DNA of 64,000 nt from Tetracladium setigerum. Its lineage: Eukaryota; Ascomycota; Leotiomycetes; Helotiales. Positions 33,447-44,670 of the stretch are shown here, in pieces (within the stretch, counting starts at the first letter, position 1; each line of letters begins with the position of its first letter). The DNA lies in NCBI GenBank assembly GCA_031472005.1, contig PZJY01000001.1, forward strand, positions 3,410,001-3,474,000, in the 5' to 3' direction. Below the pieces are notes generated by a model. That model saw nothing but the letters and a program-made list of their open reading frames with translations, had not been told where the DNA came from and made no database searches. Both the position numbers and the translations under genes were made by a program.

Positions 33447-34482
33447 AATATTTTTAGAGATCCACTTTCGTTTCTGCTTTCTTGGGCTTTGTTCTCGTAT
33501 CAAAACACCACTCAGCTGCTTTTGCTCCATGGTCCACTTTGGCTTGTATTACACTTTATTAGTTTAGATGGAAAAGTTCCCTTCAACCTAGCTAGAAACC
33601 GATGGCCCTTCTATTTCATACGTTGTATTCCTTGACCTCAACTACCTCAAGAGTCCATCACGTGACACATGCTTGACCATGAACGAAATATTCAGTGCGT
33701 AAACAAAAAAAACCGAGAAGGGCGAACTGGCGAATGAATGTAGAACTGAGAAGTTTCTCCTAGCATTTAATTTAGATTTCGGAGCTCTTGAGACTTGAGC
33801 TCTGATGTTTCCTTGCGCTTCTCCCTTTGGCCAAATTATGATCTGCAGCCTCGAAATCTACTGTGTATGAGGAGTTGAGGGTTGGAGTGGGTGTCGGGAA
33901 AGTGGATCCGGGTGTCGTCAGTTGCAACCACTTGCGTAGCGCAATTTTAAGCGAGATTGCAGCTCCCGCTTGTCGAGGGAGTACAACACTTCAACAAATG
34001 TAACTCAGCAACACCTTATTTCACTTGACAAGTACGAAAATATATGGAGTATTGTATCGTCACCACTGCCGTTGAAGCCGAAATATATACTTCTGTGGCG
34101 TTCCCAAAACTTTGGTGCGGTCCATCTACTGATACACTTCACAGATAGGCTCACACAAGCTGCACGCGTACCCTTGTCGGTGCTCATTTCCCCTGACTCT
34201 AGTTTCATACCAAGCAGTCCTTTAAATCTCCATTTGGTTAAAGGCTGCTTCTTGCCTCTCCTGACTGGTTCAAACTATCTGTATTCCATGCACTTGTCTT
34301 GCTTTAGACAAGTGTCAGTTCCCAAATTAGGCGCAAGGAGATCCGGGTTTGAAGCCTCTTTCTCTCCCCTCGCACTGCTTCTCTCTTCCAACATCATCAT
34401 CATCAACGTTGTTCATCGCATCTTCAATTTCATCTCTTTTGAATCTTTGTATTCACCACACTCATTTACACTCTTCTTCAAC
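33447..34482. other. Intergenic, ABC 3' side and promoter of the KRE9-like gene
   Basis: A frame is open from 33970 into the KRE9-like start, but it has no signal sequence and ends at the first intron, so I take the ATG at 34483. A short repeat lies at 34135-34168. The last ~110 bp before the ATG are pyrimidine-rich, as in strongly expressed fungal genes. Confidence 0.55.
34135..34168 (+). repeat. Short promoter-side repeat, copy 2
   Basis: Matches 24894-24932 through CACTTCAC-GATAGGCTC and AAGCTGCACGCG, with 5 bp fewer between the blocks. Confidence 0.55.
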
Positions 34483-35250
34483 ATGCGTTATTCTCTGATC
34501 TCCGTATTGGCCCTGCTCACATCTGCTCTCGCTCAAGAGGCAACTCCATTTTTCGACGAGATTACCGCGCCGACCGAGGGACAACAGGTTGTAGCTGGAA
34601 AGCCCTTTGAAATTACATGGTTGCCAGGAACCGAGGCCAGCTATCTCAATGGAACAGCTACAATTGTCTTGCTTCAAGGCAGCACTGTGAAGGACCTCCA
34701 GGTTGGTCCTGTGATCGTCGGTTCGTAACCCCATTTTCAACAATAGATATGTGAAGTACGTTCTAACATTCCTCTCTCTATAGCTGGTGTAAAGAACTCT
34801 CTCGGAAAATTCTCCTGGGACGTTCCAGCTGAACCAACATTCTCCCTTTATGGTCTCCGCATCACCCTCGATGACGACAAGAGCACCACTGCAAAGGAGG
34901 ACACAATCTTCCAATACAGCTTCCCCTTCCAAATTACCAAGTCTGCGGCCAGCGGTACCGTCACAGTTCGTCTCGGTACAGGAACAGCATATACACCCGA
35001 GCCAACAACCACAAGCACCCTTATTCAAACCAGTGCCAACTCTACAACAATCACTTCCACTTCTGCTTCTGCTGCACCAACCAATAGCTCGAACTTGACC
35101 CTCTCCACCAGCGCTACAAGAACCTCTGCTGCAGCGACTGCCGCTTCCTCTACTCCTGCATCCCAGGTCACTGGTAATGCGGCCGCAGCCAACGCTGTTT
35201 CCGGAGGGTTAATAATGGTGGGAGGACTTGTTCTTGCTTTTGCTTTGTAA
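34483..35250 (+). CDS. KRE9/KNH-domain, Ser/Thr-rich GPI-anchored cell-wall protein
   Basis: Exons 34483-34720 and 34784-35250 give 234 residues. A signal peptide (MRYSLISVLALLTSALA) is followed by a KRE9/KNH1 N-terminal-type beta domain (FFDEITAPTEGQQVVAGKPF, then EITWLPG). Next comes a Ser/Thr/Ala-rich stalk (~residues 135-205), a small-residue omega-site candidate near GNAAAANAVSGG, and a hydrophobic tail GLIMVGGLVLAFAL at the very end, typical of GPI addition. Related yeast proteins act in beta-1,6-glucan assembly, but most filamentous-fungal members have no proven role. The protein would be exported and anchored on the outer plasma membrane or wall. The frame is clean, with no missing base. 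Confidence 0.88.
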
Positions 35251-36207
35251 AGAAGAAAAGAATCTGGTGAGAGAAGGAAACTTGGTTGGGAAATTTGCAT
35301 GCGCTCTTACGAAAAGAAAATCATATAAAGGATGGAGCATTTGCAGTACACACAATGCAATGGGCGTTTATTTTTTGATTCTTGGAACTGAACTAGGGAT
35401 GGATGGAGCCTTTTCTGGAGCTTAATTGCGATTGGAGGCTTTGGATTTGTGGGATATCTTTTTATATGTGGTTGTACTGTATAGCGTAAATATATGGTAT
35501 AATTGCTAATCACCGATCCTGTCTATCACTTGTTTTCCTGATCTCATGAGTGCGTGCAACGCGGCACTAACAGGCTAGCTTTGAAGCTAGCACATTTATC
35601 AATGTTGGTGGATATCTTTAGGCTATCAAAGTCTTCTGATTTTGGCGCATGAGATGAGCCTATTTTGAACGTGGTGCAGCTCAATACCGTTCCGGTCCGG
35701 TTGACAACGATATACTATAGCACGGTCCGGTTGTGCACTGGATCACTTCCGGTCCTAAATTGCGACATGCAACAAAATGAATAATGTTTAGGGGATTAAA
35801 AAATTACGTTTTGTTTGTGTGGTAAAGGGAGCAATCCGTAAAATTTGAAGATCGAAACAATGTGAAGACCAAAATGTGATACTGCGCAGTACAATTTTAA
35901 AACAGGATTTACAACAGGAGCACATCCTAACTCCACTTTCTCATTCCTACTATTACATCATGCCCTTCATGTCTTTGGTAAATATTCTCTGCCGCCTGGA
36001 CAACGGCGTCCAAAATGACTCCTATCTCTTGGGTCGACTTCCTCCTCTCTTTCCTTCTCCTCCGAATCTCATCCATCCACTGGGCAGCCTTCAGGCATCA
36101 AACTCTCCGAGTTTTCTCCAACCAGCAAAACGACATTATTTGCGAAGTACCGTAGTAAACTTTCTCATCTTGCTCTCTCTTGATTTTCTCCTCCGACGTC
36201 GTTTCGT
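35251..36207. other. Intergenic
   Basis: No gene is supported. CCGGTCCGGTTG and CACGGTCCGGTTG occur about 40 bp apart near 35690-35735, followed by a third partial copy (TTCCGGTCC). The nearer part is the 3' UTR of the KRE9-like gene. Confidence 0.5.
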
Positions 36208-36789
36208 TCATACCACATTCGGAAATGTATCAAAAAGTGCCTCGACAAACGCCTCAAAGTCACCCCCTACTGTTCCATTGCCATTTGGAAGAAGGTCTCC
36301 CTGTCCGTCCGTGAAAGCAATCGCATTATTCTTTTTCTCAGCAGGTTCTTCCTTGATGCTCTCAATAAACCTCTGGCTCCACGTCTTTTCACTGTTGTGA
36401 AAGTCCACGTGAGTTGGACTCTGGACGCTCGAAGCTGGCGACGACACATCAGAGCCTGCTGATGAACTCGAACTCGAACTCGAGCTACTACTAGAGATGG
36501 AATTCCACGCTTCCAATTTCAATAATCTCTCTGGATTTGAATTGTTCTTGCTGGATCCTCCTCCTTTGATAGGCCTAGGCATGATCCGTGGATATGGCTA
36601 GATGATGGTTCTCTTATTAGATGAAATTGAACCCCTTTTACTAGCTTTAAGTTTGGTGGTCGAGGCAAAACGTACCGTACTCCTCGTCGTCACTACGTAA
36701 TTTTGCCCATCACGAACCTCCAGATCCTTCAACGAAAGACAAGTAGTCCTTTCCCTCGCATTATTCCTGCGACTTGATTTGCTCTTCAT
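36208..36789 (-). CDS. Small hypothetical protein with poly-Ser tract
   Basis: Exons 36676-36789 and 36208-36597 (minus) join in phase across a 78-bp intron (GTACGT...CATCTAG) to give 167 residues. It has a basic N-terminus (MKSKSSRRNNARER), a 12-Ser run in the middle, and an acidic, more ordered-looking C-terminus ending EAFVEALFDTFPNVV. There is no signal peptide, membrane segment or domain I recognise. The in-phase splice and clean second exon support a real gene, but the function is unknown. If the intron is not used, a shorter product could start at MPRPIKGGG (36582). Confidence 0.5.
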
Positions 36790-38213
36790 TGTTTGTATTC
36801 GAAATTTGCTTGATATGATAGGGCAGCTGGACTAGGCAATTGATCCTTTCAATTAACAAGTTGTGGCCTCGACATGAAGTTCAATTGGGGAGGTCAGTCG
36901 TCCTCATCGATTATGCAAGTAATGTAGCTTGGAGTGAACGAACGGAGGAGGAGACATCCCGTCTTTAAACGGTCTTTTTCAATGAAAAAAGCCACAAACC
37001 CCCTCCCCGCTCACAACTACCTTAGCTCCTCCAAGCTTCTAGTTCATGTCTGTCTCTGTCTCTCTCTTGTTTTTGTGTGTGTTTTGGCAAGGGTGGGACG
37101 TCATGTGGTCGCGTGGTCCATGACTCGGCAACGAGGGGATGGCGGGGAAGGCGAGGAAGGTTTGTTTTTGGTGCGTCGCAAGATGCTTATGGCGTTTGGG
37201 AGGCAATAATAATGAATACTGGATAAAAGTGTCAATTAATCAAAATGATAAAGATCTCTGTCGAACAGTTTGGGGTATTCTCTTGGTTAAGGATAACTTT
37301 TCATGTGACTTTGGAATGTGCTATTACATTATTACATCTACTTGCAGGTGCTTGTAATTGGAGAGAACTTTACCAACAAGACTACAATCAGAGAAGCTCT
37401 GACCGTTCAAATTGTTCAATGGATGATTACTTGAAATATTTTCAAGAGCCATTCTAGTATTTCGATATCGGTTAAAAATAATGTAATTGCGTGTTGCGCC
37501 GAGCGTTTGTTGTTGGCGTTGGAGTGGAGAAAGCTCCCTCATCCTTACGTTATCTATCTCCCTAGCTATTTCAAAGTCTTTTTTTTTACTATCAAAATCT
37601 TAAGTCTAGTCATCAAATTAGTACTGAAAAAAAACTACTGTCTCTCCATAATCTTAGGTTTTAAGTTCCATATTGAGTAGTATACCAGAATTGCTTCCTG
37701 AGAAGAAGCTTACAAGAAAAAATGAGCACACTCTAAAACGTTGGAAACGTATCGTGTTTAATCCCCTACGCTGCCATAGCAAACGTAAAACGCATTTTAT
37801 GAAAATAAGAAGGGACATTTCACCCTGTGATTTTTTATCTTCTATGTAATTATAATAAGGAAAAAAGAAAAGGTCGAAAAGTTGAAAAGTCGAAAAGTCG
37901 GAAAGTCGAAAAGTTGAAAGCTGAAAAAGCGAAAATTTAAAAAGAGGAAAAGTGGAAAAGTTAAAAATGCGAAAAGTTGAAAAGAGTAAGAAAGGTAATA
38001 GTCAGATTTTCCTTCGCCCCTTGGTTGATGCATTAACATAAATCATCTTTGTGTTGGGGGCAGGAGTACGCCTCACACGAAACTGCGGGTCGGTCATGTG
38101 ACCTAAAGAGCTCTCACTTCAACGCGTGAGATAGCGACGCGAAGCACCGACTCAGTCAACACAAGAACAAATACACCTTTCGAGCTCCTACAAACGCTTC
38201 GAGAACAATACCA
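36790..38213. other. Intergenic, shared upstream region of the small hypothetical and RecQ
   Basis: No coding region is supported over about 1.4 kb between divergent genes. It contains AT-rich stretches and a minisatellite at 37863-37990. The ~200 bp before RecQ are less AT-rich and include TCATGTGACC. Confidence 0.55.
37863..37990 (+). repeat. Degenerate minisatellite of ~8-10-bp GTCGAAAA units
   Basis: About a dozen short units of the form AAAAGTCGAA, AAAAGTTGAA or AAAAGCGAA follow head to tail. The reverse-complement motif (CTTTTCGACT) occurs two to three times near 19510-19545. Confidence 0.8.
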
Positions 38214-38255
38214 ATGGGTTCGCTCGGGTATTCAAATGTTACTAAAGCCTCATGA
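38214..38255 (+). promoter_or_regulatory. 13-codon uORF whose stop overlaps the RecQ start (ATGA)
   Basis: ATG at 38214 and TGA at 38253-38255. The RecQ ATG is 38252-38254, so stop and start share ATGA. It is in a different frame from RecQ. Translation of the helicase would need leaky scanning or a -1 step-back reinitiation if the mRNA begins upstream of 38214. Confidence 0.45.
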
Positions 38256-41200
38256 CTCGGAATAATCTCGACGCTCATCTCTTTTGGCTTACATCGAACA
38301 ATATTCCTCCGCCCGTGGGCGCGCAGCGAATATTGCCTGTACCAGCGGTAGTTGATCTCGAGGAACTTGGATTGCGAGAGGAGGACTTTGAGGAGGGATT
38401 TTCGAGTCCTGTGCGAAGTCCTGTGCGAGGTCCTGTGCAGAATCGTCCAATACCTCCACCTGTGCAGCCCAACTTTACACGCCCATCTCTACCACCAACC
38501 AATTCGAATGCTATACCGCAAGAGAACTTCCGGGCTCCAGCTGTTGGAGAAATGGGGAAATATGGTGCAGGTGAGAGGTCAACAGTTCAGGGAATGACGA
38601 CCCATCGTCAACTTGCTACGCCGGCTTCTACAACAGGATCTGTGGCGGCGTCTTCGTCGTTGACTGTGGGCTATGCAGAGTTTTTGAGGAATGATCAAAG
38701 TGGTTCGTCAAGCAGGCCCTCGCCCATTTTACTATGCTAATCGACTTTTGCAGCAACACCATCCTCGAAAGCCACCTCGCGAAGAGTACCGACAGGACTA
38801 GGCAAACTTCAGGCGCCGCAGACACCTCAGCGAACCCCTCGACCGACAATCGAGCACAATCTTAGGAATGTAGAGGCTGTGGACCTAACAGGGGACAGTT
38901 CTGGGTCGCATCCTGTGTCCCGCTCCAGCAGTACAGAAATTGCGTTTGGCCCTCCTAAAGTAGTCTGGACGCCGTCTGCTGCAGCTCGACCCGAACCGCT
39001 ACCCAGATCCTCAAGAAAACGAAAGAGTGACGAGATACCTGGAAGCTCTGTAAAGAAACGCCCTCCAAGATCCCACTCGAAAACACAAAAGGTCGAGAGA
39101 GATGCAAGCAAGGAAGAAGGGTTTATGGATATTGATGAGATCGTGCCATCTCGATCTCAACAGGAACGTTCTATCCACCGTCCAAGGGCGACAAGACCCA
39201 TTATTGGAAAAGCTATCCCAGAGACAGATATGGAGGAAATCGAGGTCACTCAAACGATTTGTAGGACAGAAACTCATACTCGTAAGAGTATCAGCCGTAT
39301 TCCTCCAGTCAGCGATTCACTTCCTCCAGGACAAAGGCTCGTCAACTCTGAAAAAATAACAGAATCGCCACGCAAGCAAAGTTCTTACAGTCCTATGCAT
39401 CCGCGTCCAAAAATCCAAGTTGCAAGATCACCGATTCGAAGAGCTGCTAGTCCTGAGGTTGAGCAAAGCTCGCCCATTCCCACAAAAGTGTCAGTACATC
39501 GGAAGCCTGTACAACGAACCATAATTCAAGATTCGGACGATGAAGATGAAGACATGATCTTAGATGATATGGAAGAAGGCAATTATTCTCCACCGTCGAT
39601 GGTTAAGAACACTCCGCAGGTCCAAAAGGTATCTCATAGTTCAGGGTGGCAAGACATTCCAGATTTTGATACCAGGTCTCCAAAAGTCGAAAATTATCAA
39701 GAAATAATACCTCGAATTGGAAGTCCACTTCGATCAATATCCAAGAATGCTGTGGACAGAGCTCAGTCGCCGTACCCCAAAGGCTCGCCTGCTATATCCA
39801 AGCCTTCGAGCATGGTCCGAGAGCAAGCTACACCATCTTCTACATCTACTGGAGACGAAAAGCTCATAGTAAATCGTTATCTTTCTAACCCCCTTGCTCT
39901 GAACAGCTATCTTGAGCGCGTCAGACAGTTGAAGCTGCAGAGCTCAGCTGACTGCATGGAATATACCGATTCGGGCAGAACTGTCCCTCGGAGTATGAGA
40001 GAAGAACGGGTCCGCATCTTGGATATGGAGAAAGCCTATGATGTACTACAGACGCTCTCTTCCAAGCACCAACAGCTCAAAATGGAGAAGAAGAACCTGG
40101 CGCGCAAGATTTCTGAACTCCTGGATCTTGATGATGACACGAGTGAACAGGAAGAGCAACAATCAACCCTCACTTGTCAGATAAGGGAATGCGAAAAAGA
40201 AGTTGGTAGACTTCTGCACGTGTCAGGAGCCATTCAAGACGGGTTTGGCACTGGTTCAGCAGAATCATATCAGAAACCTCCAGAATCTTCCTCGAAGGCC
40301 AATGATGGCATCCAGCCAACCTCTGGATCAAGCATGATTGGCAGTGCACAGGTCATCCTCCAAACACAGTTTCCTACTCTATGTAAATCAACACCAAGCT
40401 CCTACCCAGCGTTGCAAGGAAATCTCGCACACAGGCCATCTCCTCGACGTGATACCTCTGTGGACACAAGAGAAGTCCATCATCGAAGCTCGCCATCTCC
40501 CGTACGGCGGGCAGTAGCACAGCCGCCAACGCTTCCGCCTTTGGGTCGATATGCAGCTGATAGGAGCGGAGCAGGATCGTCACATAGACATGTCCAACAA
40601 CAAAGTTTCATCCGCGGACCTTCGCCGGTCGACTGCGGTGAGATAAACGACGCTGACTTCAATGACTTCCTCATGAACGAGGCTGAGAACGAGGGCAACT
40701 CTCCTGATGCTTATGAGGCGCCCAATGAGATGGAGGATGAATATGGCGATGGTGATGAGAACGAGTTTCTCGAAATGGCGCAAGAACTTGAAAGAAAACC
40801 ATCCTTGCACGTATCGAACCGTAATTCTCACACAAAAAAATCTCTGCAGACTTCCAGTGCTCGGAAATCTCAGAAAGGCAGCAGCAAAGCAAACAAAGAC
40901 ATGTATTCGCACGTTGATCCTGCTCATGCAAGTATGCTCAACCATCCATGGTCTAAAGACGTTAAAAAGGCTCTACGAGAACGATTTCAACTCCACGGTT
41001 TTCGACAAAACCAACTGGACGCGATTAATGCGACACTTTCTGGAAAAGACGTGTTCGTATTAATGCCCACTGGTGGCGGAAAGTCCTTGTGCTACCAGCT
41101 ACCCGCTATTGTTCAATCTGGGAAGACAAGGGGTGTGACGGTAGTTATATCTCCACTTCTCAGTCTCATGAGTGATCAGGTCGATCATCTCACGAAGCGA

Positions 41201-43657
41201 AACATTCAAGCAGTGCTTCTAAATGGCGAGAAGGCAAGAGAAGAACGAGATTTAGTCTACACTGCGCTTCGTAGCCAGTGGCCCGACCAGTTCATTCAAA
41301 TTTTGTATCTCACCCCCGAAATGATCGGCAAGAGCGGTGCTCTTCAGAACGCTTTGGCAGAACTCCACCGAAGAAAGCGGCTGGCCCGTATTGTGATTGA
41401 CGAGGCACACTGTGTCAGCCAATGGGGCCATGATTTTCGTCCAGATTACAAAACTTTGTCAAACCTTCGGAGCGATTACCCTGGTGTGCCCTTTATGGCC
41501 CTGACGGCTACAGCCACAAAACAAGTCAAAGCTGATTGTATCCAAGTTCTCGGAATGGAGGGATGCAAAGACTACAAACAGAGCTTCAACAGGCCGAACC
41601 TCCATTACAAGGTATTGCCGAAAGTGGGCAAGGGATCGACGGCAGCTACAGTGGAGGCTATGGTAACCCTGATCAAGAGCAAGTACAGAGGTCAGTCCGG
41701 CATTGTATACACACTATCAAGAGCCAACTGTGAGGATCTTGCCAGCAAATTGCGGGATGGCGGCATCAAGGCCCATCACTTTCACGCCCATATGCAGCCA
41801 GAAGATAAGACTCAAGTGCAACGAGACTGGCAATCGGGACAATGGCAGGTGGTTGTCGCCACTATTGCATTCGGCATGGGAATTGACAAGCCTGATGTGC
41901 GCTTTGTTATTCACCACACTATTCCAAAAGCTTAGAGGGTTATTATCAGGAAACTGGTAGAGCTGGACGCGATGGCAAGCCGTCCGGGTGTTATCTCTAC
42001 TATGGTTTCCAAGATACCATCATGCTGAGAAAGTTTATCGACGAGGGAGATGGAGACAACGATGTCAAAGAACAGCAACGGCAAATGCTCAGTCGCATGG
42101 TCCAATTTTGCGAAAATCAATACGACTGTCGCAGAGCCGAAATCCTCGCTTACTTTGGAGAGTCGTTCCCCAAGGAAGAGTGTAATAACTCCTGCGATAA
42201 CTGCGATTCTGGCGCTGTTTACGAAACCCGTGACATGACCCAGCATGCAAAGAACGTCCTCAAAGTCGTCAAAGCAGTGGAGTCTAGTAATGTCACACTT
42301 CTCTATCTTGTCGAGGTACTTCGAGGCTCGAAAGCAACAAAGATCAAGGAATGGCATCAAGATCTTCCAGGCCATGGGTGTTTGAAATCCTTTACGAAAG
42401 GTGAAGTAGAACGGCTTGCCATCCGACTGTTGATGGAGAATGCTATTGTAGAGCACCTTGTTACCAATAAAGCGGGTTTTGTCATACCGTACCTTCATGT
42501 AAATTCCTAATTCCTATTCCTCTTAACAGAATGACGCTGACAATATGATTTAGCTGGGACCTACCGCTCAGGATTTTCTTAAAGGCAAAAGACAGTTCAT
42601 GGTTCCAACAAAAGTGTCTGAGCCATCGGCTGGGAAAACGAATCCAACACCTAAACGGCTGCCCCATCCTCCAACATCCACAATATTCACGTCGCCCATC
42701 AGTTCACCTTTGCGAAAGGGTAAAGGCAAGGGCCGTGTGGAGGAGCGGGCCGAGAGCGATTACGGGGATGACTCATTTCTGGACGACTCTGAAGATGCTT
42801 TCGAACCTCCTCGGAACCCTGTGTCACGTCGCAAGGGTAAACAGGCAGAATTGGGCCCACCAATTACGACAGACGATCGCATGGACAAGGTCGGAGATGT
42901 TCATCGAGATGTCGTTGAATCATTTGTGAGAGAGGCGAAACGATTGGAGGAGAGGTTGAAGAACAATAATAACCACAGAGCCCGATACTTCAGAGACTCT
43001 GAATTTCGAGAGATGGCACTAAACTGGACGCTGTCGGTGGAGGCCATGGGCAAAATACCTGGAATCGACCCGGACAAGGTTGAACGCTATGGAAAGAAGT
43101 TCCTACCTTTGATCAATAAGGTTTATGGAAATTATGAGCAAATGATGGGCGTCAATGATCATGATATAGATCCTAACCACCGTACTATTATCAACCTCTG
43201 CGATGAGGAAGATGAGGAGAACGAGGATGAAAGCGAGGAAGGGGAGGATGGAAGCGAGGATGATGCTACTCCAGCGCAATCCCGATACTTCATCAATTCC
43301 GAAGTTCAGAGGTTCAACGAGGAGATGAATAATGCCCAACAGTTACCTCAAACGCGTCGCGAAAGACCAGAACCAACGGGAAATTCAAGTCGCGGATCTT
43401 ACAGTCGTCGTGGCAGAGGTCGTGGTGGAAGGAGAAAGTCTAGCGGGAGAAGCAATGTGTCTTCTGCATCGGGTGTCTCTCGTGCAAAAAGTTATGGCAC
43501 CTCCGGTGTGTTCCCGAAACAGACAGCCCGAAAAACATCGAGTACATACACAAAAAAAAGTGCTGGCGGTGTAGCGAAAGGCCCTGGTTTCTTCGACAGC
43601 TTCAGAAGCGGGGGTGGAGGTGGTGGAACTAGCGGCATCACCTCGATGCCTATGTGA
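38252..43657 (+). CDS. RecQ DNA helicase, Sgs1/BLM/QDE-3 type
   Basis: Exons 38252-38699, 38754-42498 and 42554-43657; 1,765 residues once one A is restored in the AAAA run at 41926-41929. There the frame breaks between HHTIPK and LEGYYQETGRAGRDG (motif VI), and adding one base makes the exon sum divisible by three. Order: a long disordered N-terminus (~670 residues, acidic and Ser/Pro-rich); the helicase core with MPTGGGKSLCYQLPA (Walker A), VIDEAHCVSQWGHDFRP (DEAH box) and ALTATAT; an RQC zinc segment (CRRAEILAYFGE...CNNSCDNC); a winged-helix region; an HRDC domain (EMALNWTLSVEAMGKIPGID); and an acidic then RGRGRGGRRK basic tail. RecQ helicases of this class unwind recombination and replication intermediates with Top3-Rmi1; the Neurospora member also acts in quelling. 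The length and N-terminal extension fit Sgs1/QDE-3 better than short RecQs. Confidence 0.95.
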
Positions 43658-44670
43658 TTTTCGTCATTCAATTTTTTGACGTGGAATCTTGGAGAGCACA
43701 TTTATTTTTCCATTGCAATGATTAGCTTATACATAGCGTATGGAGTATTGGGGACTTGGCCATGGAGTTTGCTTTTGGAGATAGACTTACTCCTCATTGA
43801 TGAAGTTATGGCTGCTGGGTTTAGATACCAACAATGCTTTTTTGCTACTGAGCTTAATTGATATGTTGTAGGTGTGGAAAATAAAATTACATTCAATAAC
43901 AGCCCCTGCTCAAGTCTTCAACGATATAATCCTCGGTCATGAGCAGGTTTTAGTGTTCTAAAGTCTGTAGTACGCGGGCATCAACTATCATTCAGTCTTC
44001 CTTGTTGTTCATTTCCTTCGTACCTCATTGTCCAATCAGGCCATCGAAAATTTTCATACAGTCTTTGGCCCCTTCTACCCGTTTCATGCTCGGTTGCGTT
44101 TTCCTTTCCTCAGTTCGGGCCCTGCATTTTTCTCGCGCAATTAAGAGAATGACTTCTTGATGGCGAGGTGTCAAGCTGAGGTAGAGAGAGACTTGTGCAA
44201 TATCAATTTGTATGTCGGGTCAATTGCTGGATCAATGCCCACCTTTTTTATTCCTTGCTACAGTACATGTGGTCAGCGTGCCCAGGCACCGCGCTGCAAC
44301 CCTTTCACCTTAGCTAATTTTCCCTCGGTCGTTACGCATCTATGACTAATGCCAAACGGGTTCATATCAAGAAGCCCCAAAAAATCATAAGCTCAAGCAG
44401 TTTTGCTAATATGTTCGAGGGTGTGCTAAGATACACGCCACAATCGCCATCATTGTTGCCGCGCACGGAGTAATGGGTTGGAGAATTGTGCTAGAAACTG
44501 TTAGCAAATATAATGAATGAGGGAAGAATGAAGCAAACATCAAGCGTACATCTGTTCAAAGAGTTTGGCAGTTCATAAGGAGAAAAAGAAAGAAAGAAGA
44601 AGGAGAAGATGAGACGAAAGATGATTTTATGACCAAGCAGTGTTTGCAACTATCACGTGATAGCGCATAG
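43658..44670. other. Intergenic, RecQ 3' side and Zn2Cys6 promoter
   Basis: Nothing coding is supported. It includes the second copy of the dispersed pair (44391-44449) and an A/G-rich stretch just before the regulator (~44575-44620). Confidence 0.55.
44391..44449 (+). repeat. Dispersed repeat pair, copy 2
   Basis: Matches 19334-19388 across about 50 bp (GCTCA...TTTGCTA...CGAGGGTGTGCT...ACGCCACAA), differing largely by transitions and being the more AT-rich copy. Confidence 0.72.
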
